Below are positions 51,741 through 59,729 of a stretch of DNA of 64,000 nt, in pieces (positions within the stretch are counted from its first letter, which is position 1; each line of letters starts with the position of its first letter). The translations under genes were made by a program, and so were the position numbers. The stretch is from contig OZ243957.1 of the NCBI GenBank assembly GCA_965214585.1, positions 2,480,001 through 2,544,000 on the forward strand. Reading direction: 5' to 3'. The stretch comes from JAHCHG01 sp965214585 (GTDB lineage Bacteria; Acidobacteriota; Blastocatellia; Pyrinomonadales; Pyrinomonadaceae). Under the pieces are notes generated by a model. That model searched no databases. It worked only from the letters and a program-made list of their open reading frames with translations, and had not been told where the DNA came from.

Positions 51741-52010
51741 ATGATTACAACCAAGGAAAACCGCGAAAACCGTTTTAGCATTCGGGCAACGGCAAAGCAG
51801 AAAGATTTGATTGCCCGCGCCGCTTTGCGAAGCAATAAAACGATTAGCGAGTTTGTTTTAGAAAATGCCGTCGAAGCCGCCGAAGCGTTGGAAGCCGACA
51901 ATGCAAATTTTGCGGTCAGCCGTGAAAAATACGAGCGGTTTTTAGCGGCTTTAGACGAAAAACCGAAATCAATTCCCGCCCTTCGCAAATTGTTCTCGGA
52001 AGACATTTGA
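51741..52010 (+). CDS. DUF1778 (TacA-like) antitoxin (cassette 2)
   Basis: 89 residues. Ribbon-helix-helix N-terminus ENRFSIRATAKQKDLIARAALRSNKTISEFVLENAVEAAEAL and a C-terminal toxin-binding tail (YERFLAALDEKPKSIPALRKLFSE). It neutralises the GNAT toxin encoded next and represses their promoter. The region just upstream has TGTGTGGACATTGTGCGTCC-like half-repeats that could be the operator. Stop overlaps the toxin start (TGATG). Confidence 0.9.
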   Translation: MITTKENRENRFSIRATAKQKDLIARAALRSNKTISEFVLENAVEAAEALEADNANFAVSREKYERFLAALDEKPKSIPALRKLFSEDI

Positions 52011-52515
52011 TGGAAACAAAGCCTTTAGACAAACTCCAAGACCGCACCGAATTTGATTGCGAAGTCGAGCCGTTAAACGACTATTTGAAAAAATACGCTT
52101 TCCAAAATCAAAAGAAAGATGCGGCACGAACCTACATTATCACCGATCAAGAAAATCAAATAATCGGCTATTACACATTGGTTTTCGGATCGGTTTCAAT
52201 CGAAGAAACCACATCCGAAATTTCTGCCGGATTGGGTAAATATCCGATTCCGATTATTTTATTGGCACGACTGGCAGTTGATAAAACTCAAAAGGGCAAA
52301 GGCTTGGGAAAATTGTTAATGAAAGACGCTTTGCTTCGTGCGGTTCAGGCTTCGGAAATCGCCGGTTTGCGGGCTTTTCTCGTCCACGCCAAAGACGAAT
52401 CGGCAAAATCGTTTTACGAAAAACTCGGCTTCCAGCCTTCACCGCACAATGAGTTTCATTTATTTTTGAAAATGTCCGACATTCGTGAATCTTTGACTGA
52501 TGATAAATCACTCTG
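52010..52515 (+). CDS. GNAT-family acetyltransferase toxin (TacT/AtaT-like; cassette 2)
   Basis: 168 residues from the ATG at 52010. Acetyl-CoA binding motif RLAVDKTQKGKGLGKLLMKDAL, conserved CEVEPLNDYLKKYAFQNQKKDAARTY start, and C-terminal SFYEKLGF. These toxins acetylate the amino group of aminoacyl-tRNA and block translation. The thiC tail copy 2 begins at the very next base after the stop codon. Confidence 0.9.
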
Positions 52516-52624
52516 AGAAAAAGCATTGGCGGTTCAAATGGCTGAGAAGGCGAAGGAATTTACCGACAAGGGTTCGGAAATTTATCACGGAAATATTCCT
52601 GACGGGACGAAAGATCACCACTAA
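52516..52624 (+). pseudogene. Displaced thiC 3' end, copy 2
   Basis: Reads EKALAVQMAEKAKEF, then one extra T shifts the frame, then TDKGSEIYHGNIPDGTKDHH, stop. 109 bp against 108 in thiC. This is the longest copy. Confidence 0.92.
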
Positions 52625-52634
52625 AATCTATACA

Positions 52635-53228
52635 ATGATGAATAAGACTCAAATGTTCCAAATCTTATTTGACTCGGTTGCTGAAATAATGGAAATGCCT
52701 GATTCGGATAAAGTGCTTTGTTATGAGTATTTTGAGCCTGTTTCATTTGCTTCAAACACTATTTTGGAAAGACGGGGGAAAATCCCGAAATATCAGTATT
52801 TTGTTGTTTCCGGTATTTTACGAAACTATCATTTCAATGAGTTTAGAGAAGAAATTACAACGGATATAAATAATAGCCCCAGATTCTTTACCTCATACAA
52901 TAACTTTGTTTCCCGCCAAATTTCTCAAGAGTGTATCGAATCGGTAACCGACTGTGAACTTTTGCGAGTATCCAGAGATGATACTGATATTTTGTTTGAA
53001 AAAAGCATCATCTTGAAGGATTATACGATAAAACTTTTTGAGCAAATTTTTCTTGGAGAAAGAAACCGAATAAACGAATTCCAGACGTTGACCACAGAAG
53101 AAAGATATTTAAAATTCGTTCAAGAAAATCCCAACATTATTGAAAATGTCCCGCTTAAACATATTGCCTCATATTTGGGTATGAAACCGGAAACTTTGAG
53201 CAGAATCCGACGCAAAACAGCCGCTTGA
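52635..53228 (+). CDS. Crp/Fnr-family transcriptional regulator (cassette 3)
   Basis: 197 residues from the ATG at 52635; a frame-open extension to 52500 only reads through the thiC tail. Cyclic-nucleotide-binding-like N-terminal domain (YEYFEPVSFASNTILERRGKIPKYQYFVVSGILRNYHF) and C-terminal helix-turn-helix (VPLKHIASYLGMKPETLSRIRRK). The absence of the cAMP arginine pocket is typical of this short subgroup, so the ligand is unknown. Probably regulates the DUF4386 gene that follows. Confidence 0.85.
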   Translation: MMNKTQMFQILFDSVAEIMEMPDSDKVLCYEYFEPVSFASNTILERRGKIPKYQYFVVSGILRNYHFNEFREEITTDINNSPRFFTSYNNFVSRQISQECIESVTDCELLRVSRDDTDILFEKSIILKDYTIKLFEQIFLGERNRINEFQTLTTEERYLKFVQENPNIIENVPLKHIASYLGMKPETLSRIRRKTAA

Positions 53229-53252
53229 CTTTTATCAAGCGGCTTTTATTTT
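53219..53252 (+). terminator. Rho-independent terminator overlapping the regulator stop codon
   Basis: AGCCGCTTGA pairs with TCAAGCGGCT, loop CTTTTA, followed by TTTATTTT. The TGA stop codon lies in the stem. Confidence 0.85.
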
Positions 53253-53287
53253 GGAACAAAGATTAGATTCTTTATAATTTTGTTTCT

Positions 53288-54058
53288 ATGAAAACAGAAT
53301 CAAATGAAGAAAGGAATCAAAAATTTTATGCAAAAATCGCCGGAATTGTTTATTTATACCTAATCATCGCCTTTATGGGCGGAGTGATTATTATTTCCCA
53401 AATTACAACTTCAGCAGATTTTGCAGAAAAAATTAGTCAGGCAACAGCCTCTGAAACTTTGTATAGAATTGCCCTGTCAATCCAAATGACAGCACCCGTT
53501 TGCACGGTTTTGCTGGCTTATGCTTTATATGTTCTCGTAAAACCGATAAATGAAAGATTGGCTCAATTGGCTTTGTTTTGGAGATTGGGTGAAGCGTTCT
53601 TAGGCAGTATTCACATTGCTACAGACTTTTTAATTCTTCGTCTTTATACAACACAAGATTACGCTGCAATATTTACCTTGGATCAGTTACAAGCCATTGA
53701 CAGTATTATTTCACATACCGGCGGAATATTTTTTATTATTTCCACTCTGTTTTTCAGCATTGGCTCAATCGTCTTTTTCTACCTATTCTATATTTCAAGG
53801 TTTATTCCTAAATTTATCTCGTTGCTCGGAATATTTGCCTCCGTCTTGGTAACAATCACGGCATTCGCAAGTTTCATCTTTCCAACCTATTCAGATATTA
53901 TTGAGTTCGGCTGGCTGCCGATGTTTATTTCGGAAATAACAACTGCGTTCTGGCTCATATTCAAAGGAGCAAAGATAAAGTCAAAGGAATTTACCGAAAA
54001 AGAAAGCGAAATTTATCACGGGGATATTACCGAAGCAATTGATATAGATCACCACTAA
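53288..54058 (+). CDS. DUF4386 membrane protein fused at its end to a thiC tail (cassette 3)
   Basis: 256 residues. Six membrane helices of the DUF4386 type (YAKIAGIVYLYLIIAFMGGVIIISQ, RLGEAFLGSIHIATDFLILR, PKFISLLGIFASVLVTITAFASFIFP). The family normally ends near WLIFKGAK. Here the frame continues KSKEFTEKESEIYHGDITEAIDIDHH, which is the displaced thiC end, and uses its stop codon. Confidence 0.85.
   Translation: MKTESNEERNQKFYAKIAGIVYLYLIIAFMGGVIIISQITTSADFAEKISQATASETLYRIALSIQMTAPVCTVLLAYALYVLVKPINERLAQLALFWRLGEAFLGSIHIATDFLILRLYTTQDYAAIFTLDQLQAIDSIISHTGGIFFIISTLFFSIGSIVFFYLFYISRFIPKFISLLGIFASVLVTITAFASFIFPTYSDIIEFGWLPMFISEITTAFWLIFKGAKIKSKEFTEKESEIYHGDITEAIDIDHH
53984..54058 (+). pseudogene. 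Displaced thiC 3' end, copy 3 (now the DUF4386 C-terminus)
   Basis: 25 codons KEFTEKESEIYHGD ... IDIDHH, stop, in the same frame as thiC. Shares EKESEIYHG with copy 4. Confidence 0.88.
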
Positions 54059-54063
54059 TTGCA

Positions 54064-54726
54064 ATGAAATTTCTGGTTATATTACTAACTTTTTTGCTAA
54101 CAGTCTGCACTATTTCGAATAGCGAAATGAAATATACAAAAATTGCAAAAGAGATTGTTGAACTGCAAAAGACTGATTTGGAATTCAGAAATAAACTTAT
54201 CGAAAAGGGAAAATTATCAAATGGATATAATGAGGAAATGGAAGCATTGCACAATCGGAATGTGGAAACCTTAGATAGCATCGTTGATAAAATAGGTTAT
54301 CCGACAATTGAAAAAGTTGGCAAAGAAGCAAATGAAGCGGCTTGGTTGGTGATTCAACATTCAATCGGACAGCCCGCTTTTATGAGAAAATGTGCGATTC
54401 TTTTAGAGAAAGCTGTTGAAGAAAATCAGGCTGATGTTAAACAATTAGCTTATTTGACTGATAGAATTGCAGTTTTTGAAGGACAATCGCAACTCTACGG
54501 AACACAATTTGGCTGGGATAAAAATGGCAAGATGAATCCAAGTCCGTTTGATAATCTTGAAAAGGTAAATCAAAGAAGAAAAGCAATCGGCTTAAATTCG
54601 CTTGAAGAGCAGACACAAATTATGAGAAAACGAGCTATTTCAGAAAATCAAAAACCACCTGCTGACAAAACCGCCAGAGCCAAACAGTTTGAGGAGTGGC
54701 GTAAAAAAGTAGGCTGGATCAAATAA
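54064..54726 (+). CDS. DUF6624-family protein (cassette 4)
   Basis: 220 residues with a signal peptide or N-terminal anchor (MKFLVILLTFLLTVCTISNS; the Cys at 15 could be a lipid site). Family pattern: GYPTIEKVGKEANEAAWLVIQHS, CAILLEKAVEENQADVKQLAYLTDRIAVFEGQSQLYGTQF, NQRRKAIGLNSLEEQ. Function unknown. It starts 5 bp after the thiC tail copy 3 and its stop directly abuts copy 4. Confidence 0.82.
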   Translation: MKFLVILLTFLLTVCTISNSEMKYTKIAKEIVELQKTDLEFRNKLIEKGKLSNGYNEEMEALHNRNVETLDSIVDKIGYPTIEKVGKEANEAAWLVIQHSIGQPAFMRKCAILLEKAVEENQADVKQLAYLTDRIAVFEGQSQLYGTQFGWDKNGKMNPSPFDNLEKVNQRRKAIGLNSLEEQTQIMRKRAISENQKPPADKTARAKQFEEWRKKVGWIK

Positions 54727-54831
54727 CAAATAGCAGTCGGAATGGCGGATAAGGCGACGGGATTTACTGAAAAAGAAAGCGAGATTTATCACGGGAATTT
54801 GCCCGAAGTGTTTAACCACAAACATCATTAA
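54727..54831 (+). pseudogene. Displaced thiC 3' end, copy 4
   Basis: Reads QIAVGMADKATGFTEK then ESEIYHGNLPEVFNHKHH, stop. Farthest from thiC. The first base follows the DUF6624 stop codon. Confidence 0.92.
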
Positions 54832-54918
54832 ACCAAAGAATAATATTATTAAAGGGACGAGGAAAAATTAAAAGTTACTCCTTATCCCTTTTTACTTTTC
54901 CCTGAACTTTGATAATCT

Positions 54919-55980
54919 GTGATTTTGCATTTTATGAAACCACTTGAAAACAAAAGAATTCTCGTAACGGGCGGCACGGGTTCGCTTGGACAGGTTTTGG
55001 TTCGCAGGCTTTTGGGCGGCGAGATGGGAAAACCGGCGCAGGTTACGGTTTACTCGCGCGATGAAGCGAAGCAGCATTATATGCGGCTCGATTTTATGGA
55101 TAAAAATGCTGCGACGGATGAGATAATTTACGAAAATTCTCAGCAGTTGTTGAAGTTTCGCATCGGCGACGTGCGCGATTATCCGGCTTTGTGCGCGGTT
55201 TTGCGCGAAACCGATGTGGTGTTTAACGCGGCGGCGTTAAAACAAGTTCCGACTTGCGAATACGCGCCGTTTGAAGCGGTGCAGACCAATGTTTACGGGG
55301 CGCAGAATCTTGTCCGGGCGATTCGGGAAAACGATCTGCCGGTTGAAACCGTCGTCGGCATTTCAACCGACAAAGCGTGTAAACCGATCAATGTAATGGG
55401 TTTGACGAAGGCTTTGCAGGAAAGAGTTTTGCTTGAAGCCAACCGCGATTGTCCGAAAACGAAATTTGTCTGCGTTCGCTACGGAAACGTCATCGCTTCG
55501 CGCGGTTCGATTGTTCCGCTTTTTGTCGAACAAATCAAGCGCGGCGGTCCGGTGACGATTACGTTAAAAGAAATGACGAGATTTCTCCTTAGTTTAGACC
55601 GCGCCGTTGACACGGTTTTTGCCGCCGTTAAATTCGGCAAACCGGGCGAAACATTTATTCCGCAAGTTCCGGCGGCGCGTGTGACGGACATCGCGCGGGT
55701 TTTGATGAACGGAAAGGAACTCGAAATGGTTTTTACCGGAATCCGTCCGGGCGAGAAGATTCACGAAATTATGGTTTCGGAAGAAGAAATTTTCCGCACT
55801 TCGGAGCGCGAAGGCTATTATGTAATTCATTCGATTCTGCCCGATCTACGCGAGGACGAAGAAGATTTTGAGCCGGTTTTAACGAAGGAATATTCATCCG
55901 CCGACGATAATATTTCAGTCGAAGATTTACGCGAACTTTTGTTGAGCGCGAGCGGGGAAATTGCGCTTTTTGGGAAGTGA
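54919..55980 (+). CDS. UDP-GlcNAc 4,6-dehydratase-like nucleotide-sugar dehydratase (FlaA1/CapD-type SDR)
   Basis: 353 residues. NAD motif TGGTGSLGQVLVRRLLGG; NAAALKQVPTCEYAPFEAVQTNVYGAQNLV; STDKACKPINVMGLTK, in which Met replaces the usual Tyr of YxxxK, as in the short inverting dehydratases; CVRYGNVIASRGSIVPLF. Acts on UDP-GlcNAc or a close relative to give a 4-keto-6-deoxy sugar. First of a plus-strand run of surface-sugar genes that continues to the window end. Confidence 0.88.
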   Translation: MILHFMKPLENKRILVTGGTGSLGQVLVRRLLGGEMGKPAQVTVYSRDEAKQHYMRLDFMDKNAATDEIIYENSQQLLKFRIGDVRDYPALCAVLRETDVVFNAAALKQVPTCEYAPFEAVQTNVYGAQNLVRAIRENDLPVETVVGISTDKACKPINVMGLTKALQERVLLEANRDCPKTKFVCVRYGNVIASRGSIVPLFVEQIKRGGPVTITLKEMTRFLLSLDRAVDTVFAAVKFGKPGETFIPQVPAARVTDIARVLMNGKELEMVFTGIRPGEKIHEIMVSEEEIFRTSEREGYYVIHSILPDLREDEEDFEPVLTKEYSSADDNISVEDLRELLLSASGEIALFGK

Positions 55981-56070
55981 GAGATGAGAAATGAAAAGTG
56001 AGAGGTGAGAAGTGAGAAGTAAAGAAAAGTTTTTTATAATTCTCATTTCTCACCTCTTATTTCTCACTTA
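55975..56070. repeat. Heptamer-repeat hairpin (GTGAGAA type)
   Basis: Left: GTGAGAG, ATGAGAA, GTGAGAG, GTGAGAA, GTGAGAA-like units; right: complementary TTCTCAC-like units; AT-rich spacer. It begins in the stop codon of the dehydratase gene and ends 6 bp before the aminotransferase ATG. Confidence 0.85.
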
Positions 56071-56076
56071 AATATT

Positions 56077-57204
56077 ATGAAGCAAATTCAGATGGTTGAC
56101 TTAAAAGGTCAATACGAAAAAATTAAAGGTGAAATTGATGAAGCGATTGCGGATGTTTTAAGTTCAGCCGCGTATATTAATGGATTTGCCGTCAAATCTT
56201 TTCAGTCTGATCTGGAAAAATATCTCGGCGTAAAAAATGTGATTCCGTGCGCGAATGGAACTGACGCGCTGCAAATCGCTTTGATGAGTTTGAATTTGCG
56301 GGAAGGCGACGAGGTGATCGTTCCGGCGTTTACATATGTGGCGACGGCGGAAGTTATCGCGCTTTTGAAATTAAAACCCGTGATGGTTGACGTTGACGCG
56401 GACACTTTTAATGTAACGGCGGAAATCGTTGAAAATGCGGTTACTGCGAAAACAAAGGCGGTTGTTCCGGTTCATCTTTTCGGACAATCCTGCGATATGG
56501 AAGCGATTTTAAATGTTGCCGAAAAGCACGATCTGTTTGTAATTGAAGACAACGCGCAGGCAATCGGCGCGGATTTTCGGTTTTCCGGCGGCACGACGAA
56601 AAAGGCGGGAACAATCGGAAACATCGGCACGACTTCGTTTTATCCGGCGAAAAATCTCGGCTGTTACGGCGACGGCGGCGCGATATTTACAAATGACGAC
56701 GAACTCGCGGCGAAACTGCGGATGATCGCCAATCACGGACAGACGGAAACTTATTATCACGATGTCATCGGCGTAAATTCGCGCCTCGATTCGATTCAGG
56801 CGGCGGTTTTGAATGTAAAATTGAAATACTTGAACGAATACCAAGCGAAGCGAAACGAAGCGGCGGATTTTTACGATGCGGCTTTTAGTGAGATCGAGGA
56901 ACTGCAAACGCCGATTCGCGCGGCAAATTCGACGCACGTTTTTCATCAATATACAATTCGGGTGAAAAACGGGAAACGCGACGAACTGAAAAATTATTTA
57001 GCGGAAAACGGCGTTCCGACGAGCGTTTTTTATCCGCTGCCGCTTTATCGGCAGAGGGCTTTTGCCGAATTTGCCGAGCCGAATGTTTATCTGCCGATTA
57101 CGGAAAAGTTATGCGAATCGGTTTTGTCGCTTCCGGTTCATTCGGAGATGAACGGAGAAATTTTGGATTATATTACGGGTAAAGTTAAGAAGTTTTTCGG
57201 ATAA
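56077..57204 (+). CDS. DegT/DnrJ/EryC1 sugar aminotransferase
   Basis: 375 residues. MVDLKGQYEKIKGEIDEAI start, CANGTDALQIALM, HLFGQSCDMEAI, VIEDNAQAIGA and the PLP lysine in TTSFYPAKNLGCYGDGGAI. WbpE/Per-like. Probably aminates the keto sugar produced by the upstream dehydratase. Confidence 0.9.
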   Translation: MKQIQMVDLKGQYEKIKGEIDEAIADVLSSAAYINGFAVKSFQSDLEKYLGVKNVIPCANGTDALQIALMSLNLREGDEVIVPAFTYVATAEVIALLKLKPVMVDVDADTFNVTAEIVENAVTAKTKAVVPVHLFGQSCDMEAILNVAEKHDLFVIEDNAQAIGADFRFSGGTTKKAGTIGNIGTTSFYPAKNLGCYGDGGAIFTNDDELAAKLRMIANHGQTETYYHDVIGVNSRLDSIQAAVLNVKLKYLNEYQAKRNEAADFYDAAFSEIEELQTPIRAANSTHVFHQYTIRVKNGKRDELKNYLAENGVPTSVFYPLPLYRQRAFAEFAEPNVYLPITEKLCESVLSLPVHSEMNGEILDYITGKVKKFFG

Positions 57205-57264
57205 ATTAGAGTTTTACCTTATTAAAATTTTGTCAAAATAACTGTAAATTCTTGAGGCTGATCG

Positions 57265-58263
57265 GTGGAAATAAAAAATAAAAAAGTTTTGGTAACGGGC
57301 GCGGACGGCTTTATCGGAAGCCATCTGGTTGAAAGACTGATTGACGAAGGCTGCGATGTAAAAGCCTTTGTTTATTATAATTCGTTCGGTTCTTGGGGCT
57401 GGCTCGATAAATTGGACGAAAAAATAAAGAAGCAGATCGAGATTTTCGCGGGCGACGTGCGCGATCCGAACGGCGTGCGGACGGCGGTTTCAGGCTGCGA
57501 AGTCGTGTTTCATCTCGCCGCGCTGATTGCGATTCCGTATAGTTATTATTCGCCGGACAGCTATGTTGACACGAATATTAAAGGAACTTTGAATATTTTG
57601 CAGGCGGCGCGGGATTTGCAGGTTGAAAAAACTTTAATAACTTCGACTTCGGAAGTTTACGGCACGGCACTTTACGCGCCGATTGACGAAAAGCATCCGA
57701 AACAAGGGCAATCGCCGTATTCCGCAACAAAGATCGGCGCGGATCATCTGGCGGAATCTTATTACAGAAGTTTTGATCTGCCCGTTACAATCGTCAGACC
57801 TTTTAACACTTATGGACCAAGACAATCGGCGCGGGCGGTAATTCCGACGATCATTACGCAGCTTTTGAATAAAAAAACGACAATAAAACTCGGCGATCTG
57901 CGCCCGACGCGCGATCTGGTTTATGTTAAAGATACGGTCAGAGGCTTTGCGGAAATCGCCAAATCCGATACATTAAACGGTGAGGAATGCAACATCGCCA
58001 CGCAGCGGGAAATCGAGATCGGCGAATTGGCAAACGAAATTATCAAACAGATCAATCCGTCCGCCGAAATAATCACGGAAGACGAGCGTTTGCGCCCCGT
58101 GAAAAGTGAGGTTTTCCGCCTGCTCGGTTCAAACGAAAAAATAATTGAACACACGAATTGGAAACCCGAATATTCGCTTGCCGAAGGCATCGCGGAAACA
58201 ATAAAATGGTTTTCCGATTCGGGAAATTTGGGCGATTATAAACACAATATTTATAATGTTTGA
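57265..58263 (+). CDS. NAD-dependent sugar 4,6-dehydratase/epimerase, LegB-like
   Basis: 332 residues starting at GTG (alternative downstream starts not favoured, since the next residues already form the first strand). TGADGFIGSHLVERLI, STSEVYG, catalytic YSATKIGAD, RPFNTYGPRQSARAVIPTI. Closest in layout to the GDP-GlcNAc 4,6-dehydratase of legionaminic acid synthesis, as judged by its place directly before legC. Confidence 0.85.
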   Translation: MEIKNKKVLVTGADGFIGSHLVERLIDEGCDVKAFVYYNSFGSWGWLDKLDEKIKKQIEIFAGDVRDPNGVRTAVSGCEVVFHLAALIAIPYSYYSPDSYVDTNIKGTLNILQAARDLQVEKTLITSTSEVYGTALYAPIDEKHPKQGQSPYSATKIGADHLAESYYRSFDLPVTIVRPFNTYGPRQSARAVIPTIITQLLNKKTTIKLGDLRPTRDLVYVKDTVRGFAEIAKSDTLNGEECNIATQREIEIGELANEIIKQINPSAEIITEDERLRPVKSEVFRLLGSNEKIIEHTNWKPEYSLAEGIAETIKWFSDSGNLGDYKHNIYNV

Positions 58264-58358
58264 ACAAGTGAAAAATTAGAAATGAGAAGTGAGAAGGTAG
58301 ATTTGAGATTTAATTGCAGGTGAAAATATATAAATTTAGTGAGTGTCGGCTTTTGTTT

Positions 58359-58553
58359 TATGAATTGCCGTCTGCTTTAGCTGACGAAAAAAGATGAAAA
58401 CAGAATCGGCTTTAGCCAAAATACAAATTTAAATATTTTCCTTACAGTTTCAGCTAAAGCTATTCGGATGATTGATTATTTTTATTAAGTTCGGCTAAAG
58501 CCGATGTTTTCTTGTCAAACTAAACCGTCCGCTAAAGCAGACGGCAATTGATA
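58359..58553. repeat. Palindromic element, family D copy
   Basis: 195 bp, ends ATGAATTGCCGTCTGCTTTA and the complement of ATCAATTGCCGTCTGCTTTA. Inner motifs TCGGCTTTAGCC and GGCTAAAGCCGA pair, as do CAGTTTCAGCTAAAGC units. A short GTGAGAA heptamer remnant precedes it (58280). It fills the 308-bp gap between the legB-like and legC genes. Confidence 0.85.
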
Positions 58554-58574
58554 AAAATTAAAAGATAAATTTTG

Positions 58575-59729
58575 ATGAGCGAAAAATATCGGGAAATTAC
58601 GGATTTTATCCGCGAAACTTTTAACGAACCGGAAGAATTTATTCCGCTTCACGCGCCTGTTTTTAATGGCAGTGAGAAGAAATACGTCGCTTCGACGATT
58701 GATTCGACGTTTGTTTCTTCGGTTGGCGAATACGTCAATCGGTTTGAAGAAATGCTGGCGGAAATTACGGGCGCGAAATACGCGGTGGCGATTGTCAACG
58801 GAACTTGCGCGTTGCATCTGGCGTTGCAAATCGCCGGTGTCGAGCGAGGCGATGAAGTAATTACGCAGCCGCTGACGTTTGTGGCAACGGCAAACGCGAT
58901 TGCACACGCGGGCGGAATTCCGCATTTTGTTGATGTTGATTCGGATACGCTCGGAATGTCGCCTTTGAAATTGGCGGAAAGGCTCGAAAATGTTGCGGAA
59001 ATCAAGGACGGAAAATGTTTTAACAAGGAAACGGGCGGAAAAATTTCCGCTTGTCTGCCGATGCACACTTTCGGGTTTCCTTTGAGAATTGATGAAATTG
59101 TCCAAATCTGCGACGAGTGGAAAATTCCTGTTGTTGAAGACGCGGCGGAATCGCTCGGTTCGTTTTACCGAGAAAAACACACGGGAACATTCGGACTTTT
59201 GGGAACATTCAGTTTTAACGGCAATAAGATCGTAACTTGCGGCGGCGGCGGCGCGATTGTCACGGACGACCAAGAACTTGCGAAACGCGCCAAACATTTG
59301 TCAACAACGGCGAAAAAAGCGCACGCTTGGGAATATGTCCACGACGAAATCGGTTATAATTACCGCTTGACAAACTTGAGTGCCGCGCTCGGCTGCGCTC
59401 AACTCGAACAACTCGGCGAATTTATTGAAAATAAACGAAAATTGGCTGAAATTTACCAAGATTTTTTCGCATCAAGAGAGATCGAATTTGTCCGCGAGAT
59501 CGAAAATGCAAAGGCGAATTGCTGGCTGGCGACGATTCTTTTGGAAAACGAAACGGAGCGCGATGAATTTTTAGATTTCAGCAACTCGAACAAAGTGATG
59601 TGCCGTCCGGCGTGGCAGTTAATGAACGAACTTTCGATGTATAAAAATTGTCCAAACGGCGATCTGGAAAATTCGCTTTTGCTGGAGAAAAGAATCGTCA
59701 ATATTCCGAGCAGCGTGAGAAAAAATTGA
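58575..59729 (+). CDS. legC: LegC-family sugar aminotransferase
   Basis: 384 residues. The N-terminal pattern ITDFIRETFNEPEEFIPLHAPVFNGSEKKYV is specific to the LegC group. Then NGTCALHLALQIAGV, QPLTFVATANAI, HTFGFPLRIDEI, and PLP Lys in FSFNGNKIVTCGGGGAIVT. Transfers an amino group to C4 of the 4-keto sugar. Stop overlaps the next start (TGATG). Confidence 0.9.
   Translation: MSEKYREITDFIRETFNEPEEFIPLHAPVFNGSEKKYVASTIDSTFVSSVGEYVNRFEEMLAEITGAKYAVAIVNGTCALHLALQIAGVERGDEVITQPLTFVATANAIAHAGGIPHFVDVDSDTLGMSPLKLAERLENVAEIKDGKCFNKETGGKISACLPMHTFGFPLRIDEIVQICDEWKIPVVEDAAESLGSFYREKHTGTFGLLGTFSFNGNKIVTCGGGGAIVTDDQELAKRAKHLSTTAKKAHAWEYVHDEIGYNYRLTNLSAALGCAQLEQLGEFIENKRKLAEIYQDFFASREIEFVREIENAKANCWLATILLENETERDEFLDFSNSNKVMCRPAWQLMNELSMYKNCPNGDLENSLLLEKRIVNIPSSVRKN

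Noticed and set aside
52500..52634. Longer N-terminus for the Crp/Fnr regulator
   Set aside because: The added residues are a frame-shifted reading of the thiC tail copy; the ATG at 52635 fits the family start.
58515..59297. 260-codon minus-strand frame opposite legC
   Set aside because: It is antisense to a well-supported aminotransferase, and its composition (rich in Arg, Phe, Asn) is typical of a shadow frame.
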